NCBI GenBank assembly: GCA_022447335.1
Contig: JAKVCF010000058.1
Location: forward strand, 1 to 13,254
Direction: 5' to 3'
DNA from: Planctomycetota bacterium
GTDB lineage: Bacteria; Planctomycetota; UBA1135
DNA length: 13,254 bases
Below, piece after piece: positions 1 through 6,979 of this stretch. The stretch's first letter is position 1; the number at the start of each line of letters is the position of its first letter. The notes beneath the pieces were generated by a model, which saw nothing but the letters and a program-made list of their open reading frames with translations, ran no database searches and was not told where the DNA came from. The position numbers and the translations under genes were made by a program.

Positions 1-977
1 AGGCGCTCAGCATGGCTACCCGCAAACGGATGGGCGTGGAAGATGGATTCGAAGTCACCATCAATCGCAAGAACGGCCAAATCTCACTCGAGATGCCGAA
101 CGGCGAGGTGGCCTTCCCCTCAGCCGAAGAACTCGGCCGCATCGCCGCGCAGACTACGAAGCAGGTCTTCATGCAGAAGATCCGTGAAGCTGAGCGCGAT
201 CGCGTCTTCGACGAATATGAGCACGAAGTCGGCTCGGTCGTGGGCGCAGTGGTCCACAAGATCGAGGGTCCGAACGTCATTCTGACCCTGAATGGCAAGA
301 ATGAGGCACTGCTGCCACGCTCCGAGCGCATCCTCGCTGAGCGTCTCCACGTGGGCGACCGCATGCGCGTGCTGATCAAGGAGGTGCGCAAAGAAGGCTC
401 GCGCGTTGTGATCATCGCGTCGCGCCGTGACCCCAACTTCGTGCAGAAGCTTTTCGAGGTCGAAATCCCCGAAATCCAAGAGGGCACTGTGCGCGTCATG
501 CGCGTCGCCCGCGATCCTGGCTATCGCTCGAAGGTGGCCGTTTACTCAATGGACCCCCGGGTCGATGCGATCGGCAGTTGCCTAGGCGTGCGCGGCACGC
601 GTATCCGCAACATAAACGATGAACTCGGTCAGGAAAAAATCGACATCATCGGCTGGAGCGAGTCCCTCGAAGAACTAGTGCAGAATGCGTTGAAACCTGC
701 CAAGGACATTGCGCTCGAGCACATCTTCCCAGACGAAGAAAACCAATCGGTGTTTGTCCTAGTCAGCGAAGAACAAAAGCCGCTCGCCATTGGCGTGGGT
801 GGTCGAAACGTACGACTCGCTTCGGAGATCGTCAGCTGGGATATCGAGATCAAGACTCCCGCTGAGTACGAAGCAGAACTGCTCGCAGAAGGGCAGTACG
901 GTGACGAAGAGGCCCCGGCCGAAGATTCAGCCAGCGAGGAAACTTCGTCGGAAACCGTGAGTCCGGAGGAGAACTAA
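1..977 (+). CDS. nusA: Transcription termination/antitermination factor NusA (5' end outside window)
   Basis: NusA binds RNA polymerase and nascent RNA and modulates pausing, termination and antitermination. The frame is open to the left edge (first whole codon at 3-5). The residues before the Met at 12 align with the middle of the NusA N-terminal domain, so that Met is internal and roughly 30 residues are missing. Visible in order: the end of the RNA polymerase-binding N-terminal domain with the family signature AAQTTKQVFMQKIREAER; an S1 RNA-binding domain at about nt 228-425; KH1 with GVRGTRI; KH2 with GVGGRNVRLAS; then a tail rich in Glu, Asp and Ser (about nt 870-974). The E. coli-type acidic-repeat domains are absent, so the whole protein would be only about 350 residues, nearer the short NusA of Firmicutes. 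It is the first visible gene of the operon, and rimP often lies just upstream in other bacteria. Its 3' end carries the infB ribosome binding site. Confidence 0.97.
   Translation, partial: ALSMATRKRMGVEDGFEVTINRKNGQISLEMPNGEVAFPSAEELGRIAAQTTKQVFMQKIREAERDRVFDEYEHEVGSVVGAVVHKIEGPNVILTLNGKNEALLPRSERILAERLHVGDRMRVLIKEVRKEGSRVVIIASRRDPNFVQKLFEVEIPEIQEGTVRVMRVARDPGYRSKVAVYSMDPRVDAIGSCLGVRGTRIRNINDELGQEKIDIIGWSESLEELVQNALKPAKDIALEHIFPDEENQSVFVLVSEEQKPLAIGVGGRNVRLASEIVSWDIEIKTPAEYEAELLAEGQYGDEEAPAEDSASEETSSETVSPEEN
965..971 (+). promoter_or_regulatory. Ribosome binding site of infB, fixing a TTG start
   Basis: The purine run GGAGGAG lies in the last codons of nusA, nine bases before TTG at 981. It is the best Shine-Dalgarno match noticed in the window. 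Together with the conserved IF2 N-terminal sequence that follows, it supports TTG at 981 as the infB start. Because it sits upstream of the nusA stop, translating ribosomes probably couple the two genes. Confidence 0.85.
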
Positions 978-980
978 GCC

Positions 981-3596
981 TTGAGCAAAGTCAAAGTCTT
1001 CACGCTCGCTAAGAAGTATGGCTACAAGTCGGCGGAATTCGTCGACATCCTGCGCAATATTGGCTTTCCAGTCAGCTCGTACCAGGCCTCTGTTGAGGAG
1101 TGGGACGTCCCCGTGATCGAGGAACGCCTCATCAGGGGCGGCTTACTGAAGACTGAAGGCTCCTCCTCGGCCAAGAAGAAGGACGCGAAGAAGGATGGCA
1201 GCGGTGACGGCTCCGCCCTGTCTTTCGCGGACCTTGAGGCCATGGTGCAAGTCGATGGCGACGACGACGAAATGGAAGAGGTGGCGCAAGAAGCTCCAAC
1301 CACTGCCACTGAATCGGAGCCAGAGCCAAAAGTTGAAAGTCCTGTCACCGAAGTAACTCCTAAGCCGACCGCGGAACAAAAAGTCGCTCCAGCTGAAAAG
1401 GCCGAACCTGTCGCTGCAGCCAAAGAAGCTGAGCCCAAAACGGTCGAAGAAGAATCTGCCACCGCAGAGGAAGTAGCCCCCCCGGCTGACTCCAAGCTGC
1501 CAGATGAAAACTCGACCAAAACAAATCCTGCACCGGCTAAGCCAACGCCATCGCCAACCCCACGGCCCAAGCCGAAGCGTGGCGCAAACAAGGTCGGCAA
1601 GATCGACCTGACTGCTTTAGGCCTGATCAAGTCACAGCATCAGGAGAAGCGCCGCTCGTCAACCTTCACCGATATCCGCGACCGTGTCGCCTCTAACCGT
1701 CGTGACCAGCGTCAGCGCGAACGCGAAAAGCTCCGCGCTCGTCGCCAGGGCAAGGTGGGACCGAAGAAGATCAACACCGTTGCCCGCAAGAAAGATGTAG
1801 TTCTCGACTCACCGGTAAAAGTAAAGGCTTTCTCAACAGCCACCGGTGTACCAATGAACGACATCGTGCGCAAGTTGATGCGACTCGGAGTCATGGCCAC
1901 TGCCAACGCCACCATTGATGCCGACACCGTCGAGTTGCTGGCAGACGAGCTAGACATCAACGTCCAGTACCGTGAAGGGGCGGATATCGAATCCGAACTG
2001 ATGGCCGACATCACAGCCTCACGCAAGGCTGTCGATGACTCAACCCTTAAGTCGCGCGATCCGGTAATTGCTTTCCTCGGTCACGTCGATCACGGTAAGA
2101 CCACCCTAGTTGACGCGATTCGCGAAACCCGCTTGGCGGGCAAAGAATCGGGCGGTATCACGCAACACATCGGCGCCTACAAAGCCGAGCTGCCGTCGAA
2201 GCAATCTGTGACTATTCTAGACACCCCAGGTCACGAAGCTTTTACCGCCATGCGTGCCCGTGGCGCTAATACCACCGACATCTGCATTTTGGTGGTAGCC
2301 GCAGACGACGGTGTCATGCCGCAAACCGAGGAAGCTGCTGCGCACGCCAAGGCTGCCGGTGCTCCAATCATCGTCGCAATCAACAAAATTGATGCTCCGG
2401 GCGCCAACCCCGAATCGGTTAAAGCTGAGCTCGCTAAGATCGATCTCCAGCCGGAAGACTGGGGTGGCTCAACGGGCGTAGTCGAGATCTCGGCGCTACG
2501 TAAGCAAGGTATCGACAATCTACTCGAGCGCGTCACTCTGGAAGCTGAACTGCTTGACCTGAAGGCGCACGCCAAAGGCGAAGCCATGGGTACGGTCATG
2601 GAAGCCTCACTCGAACAGGGCCGAGGCAAGATGGTCACCCTGCTCGTTCAGGACGGCACGCTCAAGACCAAAGATGTCGTACTCGCAGGTCATACATACG
2701 GCAAGGTTCGCCTAATGTTTGACCACAACGGCAAGCCCGTCAAGGAAGCCGGCCCATCGACTCCTGTCGAAATTTCGGGACTTGAAGAACTACCACCGGT
2801 TGGTGAGAAGTTCTACGTAGTCAAGGATGCCAAGGCAGCTAAAGCCGTCTCGGATAAACGCATCCTGCACAAAACTGAAATCGAGCGAGCTAATAAGTCG
2901 AAGGTTTCGATGTCGAACATCTTCGAAAAGATCGATGAAAGTCAAGCTAAGCGTGTACGCCTTGTAGTCAAGGCAGACGTGCAGGGTTCGCTTGAAGTGC
3001 TCAAGCAAACTCTTGAGCAAATGACCACTGAGGAGGTCATCATTGACATCGTTCATAGCGGAGTTGGCGGCGTTGCCGAGACTGATGTCATGTTGGCGCA
3101 AACAGCCGAAGGTATCGTGGTAGCATTCCACGTCGCCCCAGACGGGAAAGCGAAGCGAACGGCTGAAAAAGAAGGAGTCGAGATCCGCCGCTACGAGGTC
3201 ATCTACGACCTAGTCGAAGACATCGAAAAAGCCATCGAAGGGCTGCTCGACCCCGACACCGTCGAGGAGATCTGTGGCCATGCGGTAGTACTGGAAGTAT
3301 TCCGCTCCTCGCGCTTTGGCACCATCGCAGGCGTCAAAGTCGAAACGGGCTTAATCAAGCGCAACTGCAAAGTACGCCTGATCCGCGATGGCAAGCCGAT
3401 CTACACCGCCCCGCTCGCCTCGCTGCGCCGCTTCAAGGACGATGTCCGCGAGGTCAACTCAGGTGACGAGTGTGGTCTGAAAATCGAAAATTACGAAGAC
3501 ATCAAGGCCGGCGACGAACTAGAAATTATCGAGGTCATCGAGAAGGCTCGTACCCTCGAAGAAGTTCAGGCTGGCACAGCCTCGGACGCGGAGTAA
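981..3596 (+). CDS. infB: Translation initiation factor IF-2
   Basis: IF-2 is the GTPase that brings fMet-tRNA to the 30S subunit and promotes 50S joining. The start is TTG at 981, three bases after the nusA stop, with a strong ribosome binding site. It is 871 residues, close to the long proteobacterial form. Domains: an N-terminal IF2_N module (about residues 3-55); a long linker rich in Ala, Pro, Glu and Lys (about 58-270) ending in a very basic Arg/Lys segment; a second IF2_N module (about 275-335); then the GTPase. G1 is GHVDHGKT (367-374), G2 GGITQHIGAY (391-400), G3 DTPGH (414-418), G4 NKID (468-471), with the SAL-type G5 after it. Domain II and the C-terminal fMet-tRNA-binding region follow to the end. 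All core GTPase residues are present. The linker is low in complexity and will vary between relatives. It belongs to one operon with nusA, rbfA and trmH. Confidence 0.98.
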   Translation: MSKVKVFTLAKKYGYKSAEFVDILRNIGFPVSSYQASVEEWDVPVIEERLIRGGLLKTEGSSSAKKKDAKKDGSGDGSALSFADLEAMVQVDGDDDEMEEVAQEAPTTATESEPEPKVESPVTEVTPKPTAEQKVAPAEKAEPVAAAKEAEPKTVEEESATAEEVAPPADSKLPDENSTKTNPAPAKPTPSPTPRPKPKRGANKVGKIDLTALGLIKSQHQEKRRSSTFTDIRDRVASNRRDQRQREREKLRARRQGKVGPKKINTVARKKDVVLDSPVKVKAFSTATGVPMNDIVRKLMRLGVMATANATIDADTVELLADELDINVQYREGADIESELMADITASRKAVDDSTLKSRDPVIAFLGHVDHGKTTLVDAIRETRLAGKESGGITQHIGAYKAELPSKQSVTILDTPGHEAFTAMRARGANTTDICILVVAADDGVMPQTEEAAAHAKAAGAPIIVAINKIDAPGANPESVKAELAKIDLQPEDWGGSTGVVEISALRKQGIDNLLERVTLEAELLDLKAHAKGEAMGTVMEASLEQGRGKMVTLLVQDGTLKTKDVVLAGHTYGKVRLMFDHNGKPVKEAGPSTPVEISGLEELPPVGEKFYVVKDAKAAKAVSDKRILHKTEIERANKSKVSMSNIFEKIDESQAKRVRLVVKADVQGSLEVLKQTLEQMTTEEVIIDIVHSGVGGVAETDVMLAQTAEGIVVAFHVAPDGKAKRTAEKEGVEIRRYEVIYDLVEDIEKAIEGLLDPDTVEEICGHAVVLEVFRSSRFGTIAGVKVETGLIKRNCKVRLIRDGKPIYTAPLASLRRFKDDVREVNSGDECGLKIENYEDIKAGDELEIIEVIEKARTLEEVQAGTASDAE

Positions 3597-3618
3597 GTCA
3601 GCGCGCAGGGGTCTACAG

Positions 3619-3635
3619 CCCCCACCCCCACCCCC
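3619..3635 (+). repeat. Hexanucleotide tandem repeat (CCCCCA)n ahead of rbfA
   Basis: Three runs of five C separated by single A bases occupy 3619-3635 in the infB-rbfA gap, ending four bases before the rbfA ATG. The opposite strand reads G5-T-G5-T-G5. A GGGG at 3608-3611 could pair with any of the C runs in the mRNA. No purine-rich ribosome binding site is visible in the 20 bases before rbfA, so this pyrimidine tract stands where one would be expected. It may be a slippage-prone or structured leader; any role is inference. Confidence 0.8.
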
Positions 3636-3639
3636 TCCG

Positions 3640-4029
3640 ATGGCCAACGAACGTCGCCGCAAGCAAATCGCGCGCCGCATCCAGGCGAAGCTGGCGCAGT
3701 TGTTGCTGTATGAGATGAAGGACCCGCGCTCTTCCTTCATCACGATCACCGAGGTCGACATTAATGCCGACCTAACAGTCTGCAAGGTTTTCTGGTCAGC
3801 ACTCGAACGTTCGGCCCGCGCGAAAACTGAGGCTTTACTGAAGCACGCACACGGCTTTCTACGCACCGAAGTTGCACAGGACATTCAGCTTCGCACCGCA
3901 CCACAGTTGGTTTTCGTCTTCGACGAACGACTTGAACACGCCGATCGTATCGAATCGATTCTGCGCGATGTGCTCCCGGAAGAGGGCGCACCCCCCGCTC
4001 GCGAGAACAAGGGTGTCGGCGACGAATGA
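3640..4029 (+). CDS. rbfA: Ribosome-binding factor A
   Basis: RbfA binds the immature 30S subunit near the 5' end of 16S rRNA and is needed for late maturation and cold adaptation. The product is 129 residues, normal for the family, with a single KH-like domain. Family features are the opening MANERRRKQIARRIQ, then the segment LLLYEMKDPR followed by ITITEVDINADLTVCKVF, and the late segment RTAPQLVFVFDERLEHADRI. The last 15 or so residues are a short variable tail. ATG at 3640 is the only reasonable start: no start codon lies upstream in frame before the repeat-rich gap. Oddly, no Shine-Dalgarno sequence precedes it, and the leader is an almost pure C tract. Expression may depend on ribosomes finishing infB 43 bases upstream. 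Its stop overlaps the start of the next gene. Confidence 0.94.
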   Translation: MANERRRKQIARRIQAKLAQLLLYEMKDPRSSFITITEVDINADLTVCKVFWSALERSARAKTEALLKHAHGFLRTEVAQDIQLRTAPQLVFVFDERLEHADRIESILRDVLPEEGAPPARENKGVGDE

Positions 4030-4769
4030 ATGAGCGCGAAGCTCCGCGCCGACTACGCCGCGCCGAAGCGGTGTTGCGGCGCCGGACTTCCCGCTTGACC
4101 CTAGTGCTCGAACGCCCTTGGGACGACCACAACGTGCAAGCTGCCCTCCGCACCGCTGAGAGCTTTGGCGTGCAACACATCTGGATGGTCAAGCACCCAG
4201 ATGGCCGGCACCGTATCTCGAAGTCGGTAACCAAAGGTAGCCACTACTGGCTGAGCCAGAAAATATTCGAGACCATTCCAGATTGCATCTCAGCTCTACA
4301 GAAAGGTGGGTACACCATCTGGGCAACCGATCTCAGTTCGTACGCAACTGAGCTTTGCAGCGGCGCAGACCTCCACCCTTTCCCCGAGAAGGTGGCGATA
4401 GTCGTCGGCCGCGAAGCCGACGGAGTCAGCCCTGAAATGCTTGCAGCCGCCGATCGCAGGCTCTACCTGCCAATGCAAGGCTTTACCGAATCTTTTAACC
4501 TGAGCGTAGCAACAGCTCTAATACTACAGCGCTGCTTTGACGCGGACCCCACTCTGGTTGGCGCCATGAGTCAGCATGAGCGCGCTGAAATCCGCCGCGA
4601 CTGGTTTAGACGCCTAGCAGGAGCGGTCGACGGCCGCGCTGAAGAGTACGCCCACTGGGCCGAGTCCCCACCCAACCCACTCAAAGATCCTCGCCCTTCC
4701 GACGAAGCTCGCCGCCCGCGCATCCCAAAGAAGGTGCGTAAACGAATAACGAAAGACAAAAGCCCCTAG
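4026..4769 (+). CDS. trmH: TrmH-like tRNA/rRNA 2'-O-ribose methyltransferase (SpoU family)
   Basis: SpoU/TrmH enzymes are SPOUT-fold methyltransferases that move a methyl group from S-adenosylmethionine to a ribose 2'-OH; TrmH itself modifies G18 of tRNA. The 247-residue protein resembles E. coli TrmH along its length. Motif 1 is in HNVQAALRTAESFG, with Asn36 and the likely catalytic Arg42. Motif 2 is VVGREADGVS, and motif 3 is FTESFNLSVATALIL, which together form the knotted cofactor pocket. The C-terminal part of about 65 residues is charged and ends in a very basic stretch (RIPKKVRKRITKDK), likely RNA-binding. The ATG at 4026 overlaps the rbfA stop as ATGA, which suggests translational coupling. 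In many bacteria truB comes here, so a different tRNA-modifying enzyme in this slot is notable. The stop shares CTAG with the convergent cysS. The exact target (tRNA G18 or another site) cannot be read from sequence. Confidence 0.88.
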   Translation: MNEREAPRRLRRAEAVLRRRTSRLTLVLERPWDDHNVQAALRTAESFGVQHIWMVKHPDGRHRISKSVTKGSHYWLSQKIFETIPDCISALQKGGYTIWATDLSSYATELCSGADLHPFPEKVAIVVGREADGVSPEMLAAADRRLYLPMQGFTESFNLSVATALILQRCFDADPTLVGAMSQHERAEIRRDWFRRLAGAVDGRAEEYAHWAESPPNPLKDPRPSDEARRPRIPKKVRKRITKDKSP

Positions 4770-6205
4770 CCGCGGTGCCAGTGCACACCAGAGGCGGTAT
4801 CTTCGAGCACAATGCCAGCTGTCTGAAGAGCGTCACGAATTTCGTCAGCGCGGGCCCAGTTCTTGGCAGCACGAACCTCAGCGCGCTCGGCGATCAGGGC
4901 TTCAACCTGGTCGTCACTGAGTGCGCCCGAGTCCACATTGACCTCTGCGGCAGGCTCAAAAAGACCAAGAATGGAGTCGGCGTGATCGAGGAGTGCGATT
5001 GCGGCATCGGCAGTCCTACTTCCGGCTTCGCCGACCTGCACGAGTTTATTGCGCAAGGTAAACAGCGCAGCGATAGCTTCCGGAGTATTTAGATCATCGG
5101 CAATTGCCGCATCGAACACCTCGTGTGCAGCGGTGACAGCATCGATGGTCGCAGGTGTATCTACCCCACCACCGCTGCGCATCGCAGCCCGCAAACGCGA
5201 ACGCCAGTCAATCAGCTTGGCACGGGACTCCTTCGCCCCACGCAGGATCTCCCATGTGAAATTAACTTGGGTGCGATAGTGGCCGCGCAACACCAGAAAG
5301 CGGTAATCCCATGGCGAGAATCCGCGCGCAACAAGGTCGTCGAGCGAGTAGACATTGCCCAATGATTTGGACATCTTCCCACCGTCCACCTGCAGGAAAC
5401 GCGTATGCATCCACAGATTGACAAAGGCTTGCTCATTCGCAGCTTCGCTCTGCGCAATTTCGCATTCGTGATGCGGAAAGACGTTGTCTTCTCCCCCGGT
5501 GTGTATATCAAAGTGCTTACCGAGATACTTCTCGGCCATCGCCGAGCACTCAATATGCCAGCCGGGAAAGCCGTGCTCACCGAATACCGTATCCCATTTC
5601 ATGATGTGAGCCGGATCGCTCTTCCACAGAGCAAAATCTGCAGGATGTCGCTTCTCTTCATTGATCTCCAGCCGCAAGCCAGCAACAAGGTCTTCGACCT
5701 TGTTGCCCGAGAGCTGACCGTAGCGAGAAAAAGTCGACACATCGAAATAGACATTGTCGCCCACCCGATAGGCATGCCCCTTTTCAATCAACACTTCGAT
5801 GATGGCGACCATTTCGGAGATGTGATCGCTGGCACATGGGTAATGATGGGCTGGGATCACACCAAGAGCATCCAGGTCCTGGAAGAAAGCCCGTGAAACC
5901 GTTTCAACGATCTGCCATGGGTCAACCTTGTCCTTGCGCGCCTGTGCCTCGAGCTTGTCCTCCCCCTCGTCGGCGTCGTTCAGCAAGTGTCCAACGTCAG
6001 TCAAGTTCATAACCTGAGTGACCTCGTAACCATAGCCCTCCAGGACTCGACGCAGCAAATCGGCGAAGAGGAAAGCCCGGTAATTACCTATGTGTGGCCG
6101 CTGGTAAACCGTCGGGCCACAGTGGTACATCCGCACCTTGCCCGGTTCAATCGGCTGGAATGCCTCAATCTGTCGCGAGTACGAGTTGTAGAAACGCAGT
6201 TCCAC
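4766..6205 (-). CDS. cysS: Cysteinyl-tRNA synthetase
   Basis: CysRS is a class I synthetase that charges tRNA-Cys with cysteine, using a zinc ion to select the thiol. I place the start at GTG 6205-6203, giving MELRFYNSYSRQ, which matches the family N-terminus and yields 479 residues (E. coli 461). The open frame runs further upstream, but that part overlaps kdkA in another frame and has no CysRS similarity. Signatures: HIGN at 38-41 and KMSKS at 277-281. The zinc ligands Cys29, Cys220, His245 and Glu249 match E. coli Cys28, Cys209, His234 and Glu238. A DALR-type helical domain (near ADDLNTPEAIAAL) and the C-terminal anticodon-binding region follow. An extra cysteine, Cys248, sits between the ligands in HHECE where E. 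coli has Asn. No clear Shine-Dalgarno precedes the GTG. It lies 46 bases downstream of kdkA on the same strand and converges on trmH. Confidence 0.97.
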   Translation of the reverse strand: MELRFYNSYSRQIEAFQPIEPGKVRMYHCGPTVYQRPHIGNYRAFLFADLLRRVLEGYGYEVTQVMNLTDVGHLLNDADEGEDKLEAQARKDKVDPWQIVETVSRAFFQDLDALGVIPAHHYPCASDHISEMVAIIEVLIEKGHAYRVGDNVYFDVSTFSRYGQLSGNKVEDLVAGLRLEINEEKRHPADFALWKSDPAHIMKWDTVFGEHGFPGWHIECSAMAEKYLGKHFDIHTGGEDNVFPHHECEIAQSEAANEQAFVNLWMHTRFLQVDGGKMSKSLGNVYSLDDLVARGFSPWDYRFLVLRGHYRTQVNFTWEILRGAKESRAKLIDWRSRLRAAMRSGGGVDTPATIDAVTAAHEVFDAAIADDLNTPEAIAALFTLRNKLVQVGEAGSRTADAAIALLDHADSILGLFEPAAEVNVDSGALSDDQVEALIAERAEVRAAKNWARADEIRDALQTAGIVLEDTASGVHWHRG

Positions 6206-6234
6206 AGCGCAGATTCTAGTCGCGCGGAGGGCCA

Positions 6235-6249
6235 AGCGGCACGGCCGCT
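6235..6249 (-). promoter_or_regulatory. GC-rich hairpin between kdkA and cysS
   Basis: AGCGGC (6235-6240) and GCCGCT (6244-6249) form a perfect six-base-pair stem with a three-base loop, just after the kdkA stop and before the cysS start. No U tract follows on the minus strand, so it is not a standard intrinsic terminator. It could protect the kdkA 3' end, act as an RNA processing site, or be chance in GC-rich DNA. Confidence 0.35.
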
Positions 6250-6251
6250 GG

Positions 6252-6956
6252 CTAGGCCTGAAAACGTGTCGGCACCATGCCAGCGTGCTTCTGAAAGTAG
6301 CGCGCAAATCGGGCACGGCGAGCGATGCGCTCTTGAGGCCGCAGTGGCCCCATTCGCATTGCCGCACCAGCCAGGTCAATGAGCCAGCACATACCGCCTT
6401 CCGGATGATTCGAATCAGCCTGCCAGAGCAGATTAGCGGGGTGTAGGTCCGTCGCCCAAAGACCCAGCTCGAAGACCTGCTCCAGCAGAGCATCGGCAGC
6501 AGCCAAGGCGTCCTCGTCTTCGCGCGCCTCAAAGATTGTGACTGCTCCCACCACCTCTTCGGTGACCAGATCCTGGCGCACCCACCCCCTCCGCCGCTCG
6601 GCAAATGCGAGTAGCACTTCTGGTGTGGCTACCCCCCAACAGCGCAACTGATGCGACAGCGCGATCTCGCGCGCGAGACGCACGCTTGACAGGTAGCGAT
6701 CCCCAAGCACATCGCGCATCAAGCCACCGTGCCGATTATGCCTCCAGACACCCGAAAAGCCGCCTACAGTGAGCGCCCGCGTGGCCCCGCGCCCCTTTCC
6801 CAGTACACGACCACCCCCGGACTCCTGGGTACGCTTTTCGAGCAAACCGGCGCCTCCCGCCAACCAAGCCGCCGGATTTTCGCCCTCAAGCGTCGCTGCC
6901 ATCCAAAGGCGGCGGCCTGTCAACTCATGCATCACCGGTGCGCTCAAATCTACCAT
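6252..6956 (-). CDS. kdkA: KdkA-like Kdo kinase (WaaP/InaA-type lipopolysaccharide kinase)
   Basis: This 234-residue protein looks like 3-deoxy-D-manno-octulosonic acid (Kdo) kinase, which phosphorylates Kdo of the LPS inner core at the inner membrane (E. coli K-12 lacks it; Haemophilus-type KdkA is about this long). The fold is kinase-like. A glycine-rich N-terminal part leads to RHNRHGGLMRDVLGDRYL, matching the conserved RRGG...DRYL segment of KdkA. The catalytic loop is DLHPANLLW, with Asp160 and Asn165. The metal-binding motif is IDLAGA, with Asp184 in the place of DFG. The start is ATG at 6956; GTG or ATG a few codons later is possible. It is divergent from the waaC-like gene, with only 23 bases between start codons, which supports an LPS role. 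Other members of the lipopolysaccharide kinase superfamily (WaaP, InaA) remain possible. Confidence 0.75.
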   Translation of the reverse strand: MVDLSAPVMHELTGRRLWMAATLEGENPAAWLAGGAGLLEKRTQESGGGRVLGKGRGATRALTVGGFSGVWRHNRHGGLMRDVLGDRYLSSVRLAREIALSHQLRCWGVATPEVLLAFAERRRGWVRQDLVTEEVVGAVTIFEAREDEDALAAADALLEQVFELGLWATDLHPANLLWQADSNHPEGGMCWLIDLAGAAMRMGPLRPQERIARRARFARYFQKHAGMVPTRFQA

Positions 6957-6969
6957 GCCCGCAATGGTA
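6951..6969. promoter_or_regulatory. Inverted repeat in the kdkA/waaC divergent gap (candidate operator)
   Basis: TACCAT (6951-6956) and ATGGTA (6964-6969) form a perfect six-base dyad around a seven-base spacer. The left arm contains the kdkA start codon on the minus strand. The right arm ends ten bases before the waaC ATG. It lies in the only space from which the two LPS genes could share control. No convincing -35/-10 pair was seen on either strand, so a regulatory role is a guess from position and symmetry. Confidence 0.35.
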
Positions 6970-6979
6970 TCTTCCGCGC

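Noticed and set aside
12..14. ATG at 12 as the start of nusA
   Set aside because: The in-frame residues before it and its surroundings align with the middle of the NusA N-terminal domain, so the gene continues off the left edge.
1022..1630. 202-residue antisense frame over infB
   Set aside because: Its Ser/Ala/Gly-rich product mirrors the low-complexity IF2 linker; no ribosome binding site or family resemblance.
3619..3635. CRISPR-like or canonical four-tract G-quadruplex reading of the C-rich repeat
   Set aside because: The unit is only six bases with no spacers, and the minus strand has three G5 runs, not four tracts of three or more.
4740..4800. Intrinsic terminator at the trmH/cysS junction
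   Set aside because: No convincing stem followed by a T tract was found on either strand.
5405..5896. 163-residue plus-strand frame over cysS
   Set aside because: It is a shadow of the conserved CysRS catalytic region and resembles no protein I know.
6206..6604. N-terminal extension of the cysS frame by 133 residues
   Set aside because: It runs antiparallel in frame space through kdkA on the same strand, has no CysRS similarity, and the family N-terminus begins at GTG 6205.
6938..6979. Longer waaC start at GTG 6938
   Set aside because: It would overlap kdkA and add residues unlike GT9; ATG 6980 opens directly on the conserved N-terminus.
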